The notes beneath the pieces were generated by a model. It saw nothing but the letters and a program-made list of their open reading frames with translations, made no database searches and had not been told where the DNA came from. The position numbers and the translations under genes were made by a program. Below, piece after piece: positions 23,331 through 34,184 of a DNA stretch of 64,000 bases. This stretch comes from Nomia melanderi (Eukaryota > Arthropoda > Insecta > Hymenoptera > Halictidae). The stretch's first letter is position 1; each line of letters begins with the position of its first letter. Location: assembly GCF_051020985.1 (NCBI RefSeq), contig NW_027475134.1, positions 2,914,001-2,978,000 of the forward strand, given 5' to 3'.

Positions 23331-23999
23331 GCTATTACAGATAGCGCAATAAACCAAAGTGAGTTATCTGCAGGAGGCCCTGGCGCATGAATCTGTGCAA
23401 CGGGAACGACCTCGGACCACCAGGAGCCGAGAAAACCACAGTCTCATGGGGCCGGACACTCAGCGTCAGGGCAAAATCCAATATATATCTGGTGATATCT
23501 CGGGTGCTATTAGAGATAGCGCAATAAACCAAAGTGAATTATCTGCAGGAGGCCCTGGCGCATGAATCTGTGCAACGGGAACGACCTCGGACCACCAGGG
23601 GCCGAGAAAACCACAGTCTCATGGGGCCGGACACTCTGGGTCAGGGAAAAATCCAATATATATGTGGTGATATCTCGGGTGCTATTACAGATAGCGCAAT
23701 AAATCAAAGTGCATTGTCTGTAGGAGGCCCTGGCGCATGAATCTGTGCAGCGGGAACGACCTCGGACCACCAGGGGCCGAGAAAACTACAGTCTCATGGG
23801 GCAGGACACTCAGGGTCAGTGAAAAATCCAATATATATCTGGTGATATCTCGGGTGCTATTACAGATAGCGCAATAAATCAAAGTGCATTGTCTGTCGGA
23901 GACCCTGGCGCATGAACCTGTGCAGCGGGATCGACCTCGGACCACCAGGGGCCGAGAAAACGACCGTCTCATGGGGCCGGACGCTCAGGGTCAGTGAAA
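23331..23999. repeat. Mixed monomers between the two D4 copies
   Basis: About four monomers. One has CTCAGCGTCAGGGCAAAATCC near 23,460; the next is a copy of the CACTCTGGGT unit of 20.5 kb and 2.8 kb; the last joins a GGCAGGACACTC unit to a TGTCGGAGACC unit of the 10-kb type. No other feature is seen. Confidence 0.7.
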
Positions 24000-26655
24000 A
24001 ATCCAATATATATCTGGTGATATCTCGGGTGCTATTACAGATAGCGCAATAAATCAAAGTGCATTGTCTGTAGGAGGCCCTGGCGCATGAACCTGTGCAG
24101 CGGCAACGACCTCGGACCACCAGGGGCCGAGAAAACCACAGTCTCATGGGGCCGGACACTCAGGGTCAGGGGAAAATCCAATATATATCTGGTGATATCT
24201 CGGGTGCTATTAGAGATAGCGCTATAATTCAAAGTGCATTGTCTGTAGGAGGCCCTGGCGCATGCATCTGTGCAGCGGGAACGACCTCAGAACACCAGGG
24301 ACCGAGAAAACCACCGTCTCCTGGGGCCGGACACTCAGGGTCAGTGAAAAATCCAATATATATGTGGTGATATCTCGGGTGCTATTACAGATAGCGCAAT
24401 AAATCAAAGTGCATTGTCTGTAGGAGACCCTGGCGCCTGAACCTGTGCAGCGGGAACGACCTCGGACCACCGGGGGCCGAGAAAACGACCGTCTCATGGG
24501 GCCGGACTTTCAGGGTCAGTGATAAATCCAATATATATCTGGTGATATCTCGGGTGCTATTAGAGATAGCGCAATAAGCCATAGTGAATTAACTGCAGGA
24601 GGCCCTGGCGCATGAATCTGTGCAACGGGAACGACCTCGGACCACCAGGGGCCGAGAAAACCACAGTCTCATGGGGCCGGACACTCAGGGTCAGGGGAAA
24701 ATCCAAAATAGATCTGGTGATATCTCGGGTGCTATTACAGATAACGCAATAAATCAAAGTGAATTAACTGCAGGAGGCCCTGGCGCATGAATCTGTGCAA
24801 CGGGAACGACCTCGGACCACCAGGGGCCGAGAAAACCACAGTCTCATGGGGCCGGACACTCAGGGTCAGGGGAAAATCCAAAATAGATCTGGTGATATCT
24901 CGGGTGCTATTACAGATAACGCAATAAATCAAAGTGCATTGTCTGTAGGAGGCCCTGGCGCATGAATCAGTGCAGCGGGAACGACCTCGGAACACCAGGG
25001 GCCGAGAAAACCACCGTCTCATGGGGCAGGACACTCAGGGTCAGTGAAAAATCCAATATATATCTGGTGATATCTCGGGTGCTATTACAGAAAGCGCAAT
25101 AAATCAAAGTGCATTGTCTGTAGGAGACCCTGGCGCATGAACCTGTGCAGCGGGAACGTTCTCGGACCTCCAGGGGCCGAGAAAACCACAGTCTCATGGG
25201 GCCGGACACTCAGGGTCAGTGAAAAATCCAATATATATGTGGTGATATCTCGGGTGCTATTACAGATAGCGCAATAAATCAAAGTGCATTGTCTGTAGGA
25301 GACCCTGGCGCCTGAACCTGTGCAGCGGGAACGACCTCGGACCACCAGGGGCCGAGAAAACGACCGTCTCATGGGGCCGGACTTTCAGGGTCAGTGATAA
25401 ATCCAATATATATCTGGTGATATCTCGGGTGCTATTAGAGATAGCGCAATAAGCCATAGTGAATTAACTGCAGGAGGCCCTGGCGCATGAATCTGTGCAA
25501 CGGGAACGACCTCGGACCACCAGGGGCCGAGAAAACCACAGTCTCATGGGGCCGGACACTCAGGGTCAGGGGAAAATCCAAAATAGATCTGGTGATATCT
25601 CGGGTGCTATTACAGATAACGCAATAAATCAAAGTGAATTAACTGCAGGAGGCCCTGGCGCATGAATCTGTGCAACGGGAACGACCTCGGACCACCAGGG
25701 GCCGAGAAAACCACAGTCTCATGGGGCCGGACACTCAGGGTCAGGGGAAAATCCAAAATAGATCTGGTGATATCTCGGGTGCTATTACAGATAACGCAAT
25801 AAATCAAAGTGCATTGTCTGTAGGAGGCCCTGGCGCATGAATCAGTGCAGCGGGAACGACCTCGGAACACCAGGGGCCGAGAAAACCACCGTCTCATGGG
25901 GCAGGACACTCAGGGTCAGTGAAAAATCCAATATATATCTGGTGATATCTCGGGTGCTATTACAGAAAGCGCAATAAATCAAAGTGCATTGTCTGTAGGA
26001 GACCCTGGCGCATGAACCTGTGCAGCGGGAACGTTCTCGGACCTCCAGGGGCCGAGAAAACCACAGTCTCATGGGGCCGGACACTCAGGGTCAGGGGAAA
26101 ATCCAATATATATCTGGTGATATCTCGGGTGCTATTAGAGATAGCGCAATAAATCAAAGTGCATTGTCTGTAGGAGGCCCTGGCGCATGAATCTGTGCAG
26201 CGGGAACGACCTCGGAACACCAGGGGCCGAGAAAACCACCGTCTCATGGGGCAGGACACTCAGGGTCAGTGAAAAATCCAATATATATATGGTGATATCT
26301 CGGGTGCTATTACAGATACCGCAATAAATCAAAGTGCATTGTCTGTAGGAGACCCTGGCGCATGAGCCTGTGCAGCGGGAACGACCTCGGACCACCAGGG
26401 GCCGAAAAAACCACAGTCTCATGGGGCCGGACACTCAGGGTCAGGGAAAAATCCAATATATATCTGGTGATATCTTGGGTGCTGTTAGAGATAGCGCAAT
26501 AAATCAAAGTGCATTGTCTGTAGGAGGCCCTGGCGCATGAATCTGTGCAGCGGGAACGACCTCGGACCACCAGGGGCCGAGAAAACCACAGTCCCATGGG
26601 GCCGGACACTCAGGGTGAGGGGAAAATCCAATATATATCTGGTGATATCTCGGGC
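24000..26655. repeat. Block D4 copy 2, with two 875-bp (5-mer) tandem units
   Basis: 24,325-25,199 and 25,200-26,074 are two successive copies of a five-monomer unit, 875 bp each, with identity running on to about 26,092. Each contains the GGCGCCTGAACC unit, the TTTCAGGGTCAGTGATAAATCC unit, two BglII-type units and a CAGAAAGCGCAATAAATC unit. The right-hand end then matches the end of D4 copy 1. Confidence 0.86.
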
Positions 26656-27184
26656 GCTATTAGAGATAGCGCAATAAACCAAAGTGAATTATCTGCAGGA
26701 GGCCCTGGCGCATGAATCTGTGCAGCGGGAACGCCCTCGGTCCACCAGGGGCCGAGAAAACCACCGTCTCATGGGGCTGGACACTCAGGGTGAGGGAAAT
26801 ATCCAATATATATCTGGTGATATCTCGGGTGCTATTACAGATAGCGCAATAAATCAAAGTGCATTGTCAGTAGGAGGCCGTGGCGCATGAATCTGGGCAG
26901 CGGGAACGACCTCGGACCACCAGGGGCCGAGAAGACCACCGTCTCATGGGGCCAGCCACTCAGGGTCAGGGGAAAATCCAATATATATCTGGTGGTATCT
27001 CGGGTGCTATTACAGATAGCGCAATAAACCAACGCGCATTGTCTGTAGGAGGCCATGGCGCATGAATCTGTGCAGCGGGAACGACCTCGGACCACCAGGC
27101 GCCGAGAAAACCACAGTCTCATGGGGCCGGACACTCAGGGTCAGTGAAAAATCCAATATATATCTGGTGATATCTCGGGTGCTA
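26656..27184. repeat. Fourth copy of the CGGTCCACC / GAGAAGACC marker pair, then transition
   Basis: Two monomers with CGGTCCACC, GAGGGAAATATCC, CAGTAGGAGGCCGTGG, AATCTGGGCAGC and GAGAAGACCACC match 1,994-2,290 at offset about 24,666. After about 26,950 the units become less regular (GGCCAGCCACTC, GGTGGTATCTC, CCAACGCGC, CCATGGCGC), leading into the diverged domain. Confidence 0.8.
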
Positions 27185-27635
27185 TTAGTGATAGCGCAAT
27201 AAACCAAAGTGAATTGTCTGCAAGAGGCCCTGGTGCATGAATCTGTGCAGCGGGAACGACCTCGGATCACCAGGGGCCGAGAAAACCACCATCTCATGGG
27301 GCCGGACACTCAGGTTCAGGGGAAAATCCAATATATATCTGGTGATATCTCGGGTGCTATTAGAGATAGCGCAATAAACCAAAGTGCATTGTCTGCAGGA
27401 AGCCCTGGCGCATGATTCTGTGCAGCGGGAACGACCTCGGACCACCAGCGGCCGAGAAAATCACCGTCTCATGGGGCCGGACTGTAAGGGTCAGGGATAA
27501 ACCCAATATATATCTGGTGATATCTAGGGTGCTATTAGAGATACCGCAATAAATCAAAGTGCATTGTCTGTAGGAGGCCCTGGCGAATGAATCTGTGCTG
27601 CAGGAACGACCTCGGACCACCAGGGGCCGAGAAAA

Positions 27636-27690
27636 TTAGTGATATTCGGAATCCGTCACCCAAGGTCATGTAAAAATGCAGCATATATCT
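27636..27690. repeat. 55-bp alternative segment, copy 1
   Basis: Between GAGAAAA and GGTGATATC the usual 55 bp are replaced by a diverged 55-bp version containing GATATTCGGAATCCGTCAC and GGTCATGTAAAAATGCAGC. The length is exactly conserved, and parts such as GGTCA and the TATATC end align with the usual sequence, so it looks like a diverged homologous segment rather than an insertion. It contains the near-palindrome CGGAATCCG. Confidence 0.88.
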
Positions 27691-27810
27691 GGTGATATCT
27701 CGGGTGCTATTACAGATAGCGCAATAAATCAAAGCGCATTGTCTGTAGGAGGCCCTGGCGCATGTATCTGTGCAGCGGGAACGACCTCGGACCACCAGGG
27801 GCCGAGAAAA

Positions 27811-27865
27811 TTGGTGATATTCGGAATCCGTCACCCAAGGTCATGTAAAAATGCAGCATATATCT
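27811..27865. repeat. 55-bp alternative segment, copy 2
   Basis: Same segment in the directly following monomer, beginning TTGGTGATATTCGG. This is the only place where two such units are adjacent. Confidence 0.88.
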
Positions 27866-28335
27866 GGTGATATCTCGGGTGCTATTACAGATAGCGCAAT
27901 AAATCAAAGTGCATTGTCTGTAGGAGGCCCTGGCGCAAGAATCTGTGCAGCGGAAACGACCTCGGACCACCAGGGGCCGAGAAAACCACAGTCTCATGGG
28001 GCCGGACACTCAAGGTCAGGGGAAAATCCAATATATATCTGGTTATATCTCGGGTGCTATTAGAGATAGCGCAATAAACCAAAGTCAATTATCTGCAGGA
28101 GGCCCTGGCGCATGAATCTGTGCAACGGGAACGACCTCGGACCACCAGGGGCCGAGAAAACCACAGTCTCATGGGGCCGGACACTCAGGGTCAGGGGAAA
28201 ATCCAATATATATCTGGTGATATCTCGGGTGCTATTACAGATAGCGCAATAAATCAAAGTGCATTGTCTGTAGGAGGCCCTGGCGCATGTATCTGTGCAG
28301 CGGGAACGACCTCGGACCACCAGGGGCCGAGATAA

Positions 28336-28390
28336 TTAGTGATATTCGGGATCCGTCACCCAAGGTCATGTAAAAATGCAGCATATATCT
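28336..28390. repeat. 55-bp alternative segment, copy 3
   Basis: Same segment, with TTCGGGATCCG instead of TTCGGAATCCG and preceded by GAGATAA rather than GAGAAAA. The change creates a BamHI site (GGATCC). Confidence 0.87.
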
Positions 28391-28685
28391 GGTGATATCT
28401 CGGGTGCTATTACAGATAGCGCAATAAATCAAAGTGCATTGTCTGTAGGAGGCCCTGGCGCATGATTCTGTGCAGCGGGAACGACCTCGGACCACCAGGG
28501 GCCGAGAAAATTACCGTCTCATGGGGCCGGACACTCAGGGTCATGGAAAAATCCAATATATATCTGGTGATATCTCGGGTGCTATTAAAGATTCCGCAAT
28601 AAATCAAAGTGCATTGTCTGTAGGAGGCCCTGGCGACTGAATCTGTGCAGCAGGAACGACCTCGGACCACCAGGGGCCGAGAAAA

Positions 28686-28740
28686 TTAGTGATATTCGGA
28701 ATCCGTCACCCAAGGTCATGTAAAAATGCAGCATATATCT
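28686..28740. repeat. 55-bp alternative segment, copy 4
   Basis: Same segment as copy 1, two monomers after copy 3. The unit before it reads GGCGACTGAATC with CAGGAACGACC, as is also true of the units before copies 1 and 5 in part. Confidence 0.87.
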
Positions 28741-29735
28741 GGTGATATCTCGGGTGCTATTACAGATAGCGCAATAAATCAAAGTGCATTGTCTGAAGGA
28801 GGCCCTGGAGCATGAATCAGTGCAGCGGGAACGACCTCGGACCACCAGGGGCCGAGAAAACCACAGTCTCATGGGGCCGGACACTCAGGGTCAGGGAAAA
28901 ATCCATCATATATCTGGTGATATATCAGGTGCCATTAGAGATAGCGCGATAAATCAAAGTGCATTGTCTGCAGGAGGCCCTGGCGACTGAATCTGTGCAA
29001 CGGGAACGACCTCGGACCACCAGGGGCCGAGAAAACCACAGTCGCATGGTGCCGAGAACTCAGGGTCAGGCAAAAATCCAATATATATCTGGTGATATCT
29101 CGGGTGCTATTACAGATAGCGCAATAAACCAACGCGCATTGTCTGTAGGAGGCCCTGGCGCATGAATCTGTGCAGCGGAAACGACCTCGGACCACCAGGG
29201 GCCGAGAAAACCACAGTCTCATGGGGCCGGACACTCAAGGTCAGGGGAAAATCCAATATATATCTGGTGATATCTCGGGTGCTATTAGAGATAGCGCAAT
29301 AAACCAAAGTCAATTATCTGCAGGAGGCCCTGGCGCATGAATCTGTGCAACGGGAACGACCACGGACCACCAGGGGCCGAGAAAACCACAGTCTCATGGG
29401 GCCTGACACTCAGGGTCAGGGGAAAATCCAATATATATCTGGTGATATCTCGGGTGCTATTACAGATAGCGCAATAAATCAAAGTGCATTGTCTGTAGGA
29501 GGCCCTGGCGCATGATTCTATGCAGCGGGAACGACCTCGGACCACCAGGGGCCGAGAAAATCACCGTCTCATGGGGCCGGACTGTAAGGGTCGGGGAAAA
29601 ACCCAATATATATCTGGTGATATCTAGGGTGCTATTAGAGATACCGCAATAAATCGAAGTACATTGTCTGTAGGAGGCCCTGGCGGCTGAATCTGTGCAG
29701 CAGGAACGACCTCGGACCACCAGGGGCCGAGAAAA

Positions 29736-29790
29736 TTAGTAATATTCGGAATCCGTCACCCAAGGTCATGTGAAAATGCAGCATATATCT
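29736..29790. repeat. 55-bp alternative segment, copy 5
   Basis: Same segment, with TTAGTAATATTCGG and CATGTGAAAATGCAGC. It is 1,050 bp (six monomers) after copy 4. Confidence 0.87.
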
Positions 29791-30795
29791 GGTGATATCT
29801 CGGGTGCTATTAGAGATAGCGCAATAAATCAAAGTGCATTGTCTGTAGGAGACCCTGGCGCATGAACCTGTGCAGCGAGAACGACATCGGACCACCAGGG
29901 ACCGAGAAAACCACCGTCTCATGGGGCCGGACACTCAGGATCAGGGGAAAATCCAATATATATCCGGTGATATCTCGGGTGCTATTACAGATAGCGCAAT
30001 AAATCAAAGTGCATTGTCTTTTGGAGGCCCTGGCGCATGAATCTGTGCAGCGGGATCGACCTCGGACCAGCATGGGCCGAGAAAATCTCCGTCTCATGCG
30101 GCCGGACTGTCAGGGTCAGGGAAAAATACAATATATATCAGGTGATATCTCGGGTGCTATTAGAGATAGCGAAATAAATCAAAGTGCATTGTCTGCAGGA
30201 GGCCCTGGCGCATGAATCTGTGCAGCGGGATCGACCTCGGACCACTAGGGGCCGAGAAAATAACCGTCTCATGGGGCCGGATTGTCAGGGTCAGGGAAAA
30301 ATCCAATATATATCTGGTGACATCTCGGGTGCTATTAGAGATAGCGCAATAAACCAAAGTGCATTGTCTGCAGGAGGCCCTGGCGCATAAATCTGTGCCG
30401 CGGGATCGACCACGGACCACCAGGGGCCGAGAAAACCACCGACACATGGGGCCGGACACTCAGGGTCAGGAGAAAATCCAATATATATCCGGTGATATCT
30501 CGGGTGCTATTACAGATAGCGCAATAAACCAAAGTGAATTATCTATAGGATGCACTGGCGCATGGATCTGTGCAGCGGGATCGACCTCGGACCACCAGGG
30601 ACCGAGAAAAACATCGACACATGGGGCCGGACTGTCAGGGTCAAGGAAAAATCCAATATATATCTTTTGATATCACGGGTGCTATTAGAGATAGCGCAAT
30701 ATACCAAAGTTAATTATCTGCAGGAGGGCCTAGAGTATTAATCTGAGCAGCGGGAACGACCTCGGACCACCAGGGGCCGAGAAAACCACCGACAC

Positions 30796-31435
30796 ATGGG
30801 GCCGGACTGTCAGGGTCTGGGAAAAATCCAATATATATCTGGTGATATCTCGAGTGCTATTAGAGATAGCGCAATAAACCAAAGTGAATTATCTGCAGGA
30901 GGGCCTAGCGTATTAATCTGAGCAGCAGGAACGACCTCGGACCACCAGGCGCCGAGAAAATTACAGATATTCGGAATCCGTCACCTAATGTCATGTAAAA
31001 GTCCAGCATATATCTGGTGACATCTCGGGTGCTCTTTCAGGTAGCGCACTAAACCAAAGTGAATTATCTGCAGGGGGCCCTGGCGCATGAATATGTGCAG
31101 CGGGAACGACCTCGGAGCACCAGGGGCTGAGAAAACCACCGTCTCATGGGGCCGGACACTCAGGGTCAGGGGAAAATCCAATATATATCTGGTGATATCT
31201 CGGGTGCTATTAAAGATAGCGCAATAAATCATAGTGCATTGTCTGTAGGAGGCCCTAGCGCATGACTCTGTGGAGCTAGAACGACCTCGGACCACCAGGG
31301 GCCGAGAAAACCACCGTCTCATGGGGCCGGACACTCAGGGTCAGGGGAAAATCCAATATGTATATGGTGATATCTCGGGTGCTATTAGAGATAGCGCAAT
31401 AAACCAAAGTGAATTATCTGCAGGGGGCCCTGGCG
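30796..31435. repeat. Block D5 copy 1 (640 bp; copy 2 at 33,071-33,710)
   Basis: The block matches 33,071-33,710 at exactly 2,275 bp (13 monomers). I found no difference by eye over the 640 bp, including rare marks such as GAGTGCTATTAG, GCGTATTAATC, GCTCTTTCAGG, GTGGAGCTAGAACG and CCAATATGTATATGG. The ends are set by GACACATGG against GTCTCATGG on the left and CGCCTGCATC against CGCATGAATC on the right. Confidence 0.88.
30961..31015. repeat. 55-bp alternative segment, copy 6 (second sub-type)
   Basis: This begins TTACAGATATTCGG and reads CACCTAATGTCATG and AAAGTCCAGC. The following dyad region is also altered (GTGACATCTCGG, GCTCTTTCAGGTAGCGCAC). It lies inside the D5 duplication. Confidence 0.87.
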
Positions 31436-32770
31436 CCTGCATCTGTGCAGCGGGATCGACCTCGGACCACCAGGGGCCGAGAATATCACCGTCTCATGGC
31501 GCTGGATTGTCGGGGTCAGGGAAAAATCCAATATATATCTGGTGACATCTCGGGTGCTATTAGAGATAGCGCAATAAACCAAAGTGAATTATCTATAGGA
31601 GGCCCTGGCGCATGAATCTGTGCAGCGAGAACGACCTCGGACCACCAGGGGCCGAGAAAACCACCGTTTCATGGGGCCGGACACTCAGGGTCAGGGGAAA
31701 ATCCAATATATTTCTGATGATATCTCGGGTGCTATTAGAGATAGCGCAATAAACCAAAGTGAATTATCTATAGGATGCCCTGGTGCATGAATCTGTGCAG
31801 CGGGATCGACCTCGGACCACCAGGGACCGAGACAAACATCGACACATGGGGCAGGACTGTCAGGGTCAAGGAAAAATCCAATATATATCTTTTGATATCA
31901 CGGGTGCTATTAGAGGTAGCGGAACAAACCAAAGTGAATTATCTATAGCAGGCCCTGGCGCATGAATCTGTGCAGGGGGATCGACCTCGGACCACCAGGG
32001 GCCCAGAAAATCTCCGTCTCATGGGGCCGGTCTGTCAGGGTCAGGGGAAAATCCAATATATATCTGGTGATATCTCGGGTGCTATTACAGATAGCGCAAT
32101 AAATCAAAGTGCATTGTCTGTAGTAGGCCCTGGCGCATGAATCTGTGCAGCGGGAACGACCTCGGAACACCAGGGACCGAGAAAACCACCGTCTCATGGG
32201 GCTGGACACTCAGGGTCAGTGAAAAATCCAATATATATGTGATGATATCTCGGGTGCTATTACAGATAGCGCAATAAATCAAAGTGCATTGTCTGTAGGA
32301 GACCCTGGCGCATGAACCTGTGCAGCGAGAACGACATCGGACCACCAGGGGCCGAGAAAACCACCGTCTCATGGGGTCGGACACTCAGGGTCAGGGGAAA
32401 ATCCAATAAATATCCGGTGATATCTCGGGTGCTACTACAGATAGCGCAATAAATCAAAGTGCATTGTCTGCAGGAGGCCCTGGCGCATGAATCTGTGCAG
32501 CGGGAACGACCTCGGACCACCAGGGGCCGAGAAAACCACAGTCTCATGGGGCCGGACACTCAGGGTCAGGGGAAAATCCATTATATATCTGGTGATATCT
32601 CGGGTGCTATTACAGATAGCGCAATAAATCAAAGTGCATTGTCTGTAGGAGGCCCTGGCGCATGAATCTGTGCAGCGGGAACGACCTCGGACCACCAGGG
32701 GCCGAAAAAACCGCAGTCTCATGGGGCCGGACACTCAGGGTCAGGGTAAAATCCAATATATATCTGGTGA

Positions 32771-33083
32771 TATCTCGGATGCTATTACAGATAGCGCAAT
32801 AAACCAAAGTGAATTATCTATAGGATGCCCTGGCGCATGAATCTGTGCAACGGGAACGACCTCGGACCACGAGGGACCGAGAAAAACATCGACACATGGG
32901 GCCGGACTGTCAGGGTCAAGGAAAAATCCAATATTTATGTGGTGATATCTCGGGTGCTATTAGAGATAGCGCAATAAATCACAGTGCATTGTCTGCAGGA
33001 GGCCCTGGCGCATAAATCTGTGCAGCGGGATCGACCTCGGACCAGCATGGGCCGAGAAAACCACAGTCTCATGGGGCCGGACT
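32771..33083. repeat. Block D6 copy 1 (1,050-bp offset to 33,821-34,133)
   Basis: Nearly two monomers with GGATGCTATTACAG, CTATAGGATGCCC, CCACGAGGGACCG, AAACATCGACACATGG, CAATATTTATGTGG, AATCACAGTGC, GGCGCATAAATC and CCAGCATGGGCC recur at 33,821-34,133, exactly six monomers later. Parts of the same set recur near 36,490-36,630. Confidence 0.82.
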
Positions 33084-33710
33084 GTCAGGGTCTGGGAAAA
33101 ATCCAATATATATCTGGTGATATCTCGAGTGCTATTAGAGATAGCGCAATAAACCAAAGTGAATTATCTGCAGGAGGGCCTAGCGTATTAATCTGAGCAG
33201 CAGGAACGACCTCGGACCACCAGGCGCCGAGAAAATTACAGATATTCGGAATCCGTCACCTAATGTCATGTAAAAGTCCAGCATATATCTGGTGACATCT
33301 CGGGTGCTCTTTCAGGTAGCGCACTAAACCAAAGTGAATTATCTGCAGGGGGCCCTGGCGCATGAATATGTGCAGCGGGAACGACCTCGGAGCACCAGGG
33401 GCTGAGAAAACCACCGTCTCATGGGGCCGGACACTCAGGGTCAGGGGAAAATCCAATATATATCTGGTGATATCTCGGGTGCTATTAAAGATAGCGCAAT
33501 AAATCATAGTGCATTGTCTGTAGGAGGCCCTAGCGCATGACTCTGTGGAGCTAGAACGACCTCGGACCACCAGGGGCCGAGAAAACCACCGTCTCATGGG
33601 GCCGGACACTCAGGGTCAGGGGAAAATCCAATATGTATATGGTGATATCTCGGGTGCTATTAGAGATAGCGCAATAAACCAAAGTGAATTATCTGCAGGG
33701 GGCCCTGGCG
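33071..33710. repeat. Block D5 copy 2
   Basis: Second, apparently identical copy of 30,796-31,435. A third, more diverged and partial copy runs from about 35,345 to 35,835. It shares the GAGTGCTATTAG, GCGTATTAATC, second-sub-type 55-bp and CTATTAAAGATAGCGC marks but lacks the TTTCAGG change. Confidence 0.88.
33236..33290. repeat. 55-bp alternative segment, copy 7 (second sub-type)
   Basis: Same as copy 6 at an offset of exactly 2,275 bp, as part of the D5 duplication. Confidence 0.87.
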
Positions 33711-34184
33711 CATGAATCTGTGCAGCGGGAACGACCTCGGACCACCAGGGGCCGAGAAAACCACAGTCTCATGGGGCCGGACACTCAGGGTCAGGGGAAA
33801 ATCCAATATATATCTGCTGATATCTCGGATGCTATTACAGATAGCGCAATAAACCAAAGTGAATTATCTATAGGATGCCCTGGCGCATGAATCTGTGCAA
33901 CGGGAACGACCTCGGACCACGAGGGACCGAGAAAAACATCGACACATGGGGCCGGACTGTCAGGGTCAAGGAAAAATCCAATATTTATGTGGTGATATCT
34001 CGGGTGCTATTAGAGATAGCGCAATAAATCACAGTGCATTGTCTGCAGGAGGCCCTGGCGCATAAATCTGTGCAGCGGGATCGACCTCGGACCAGCATGG
34101 GCCGAGAAAACCACAGTCTCATGGGGCCGGACACTCAGGGTCAGGGTAAAATGCAATATATATCTGGTGATATCTCGGGTGCTA

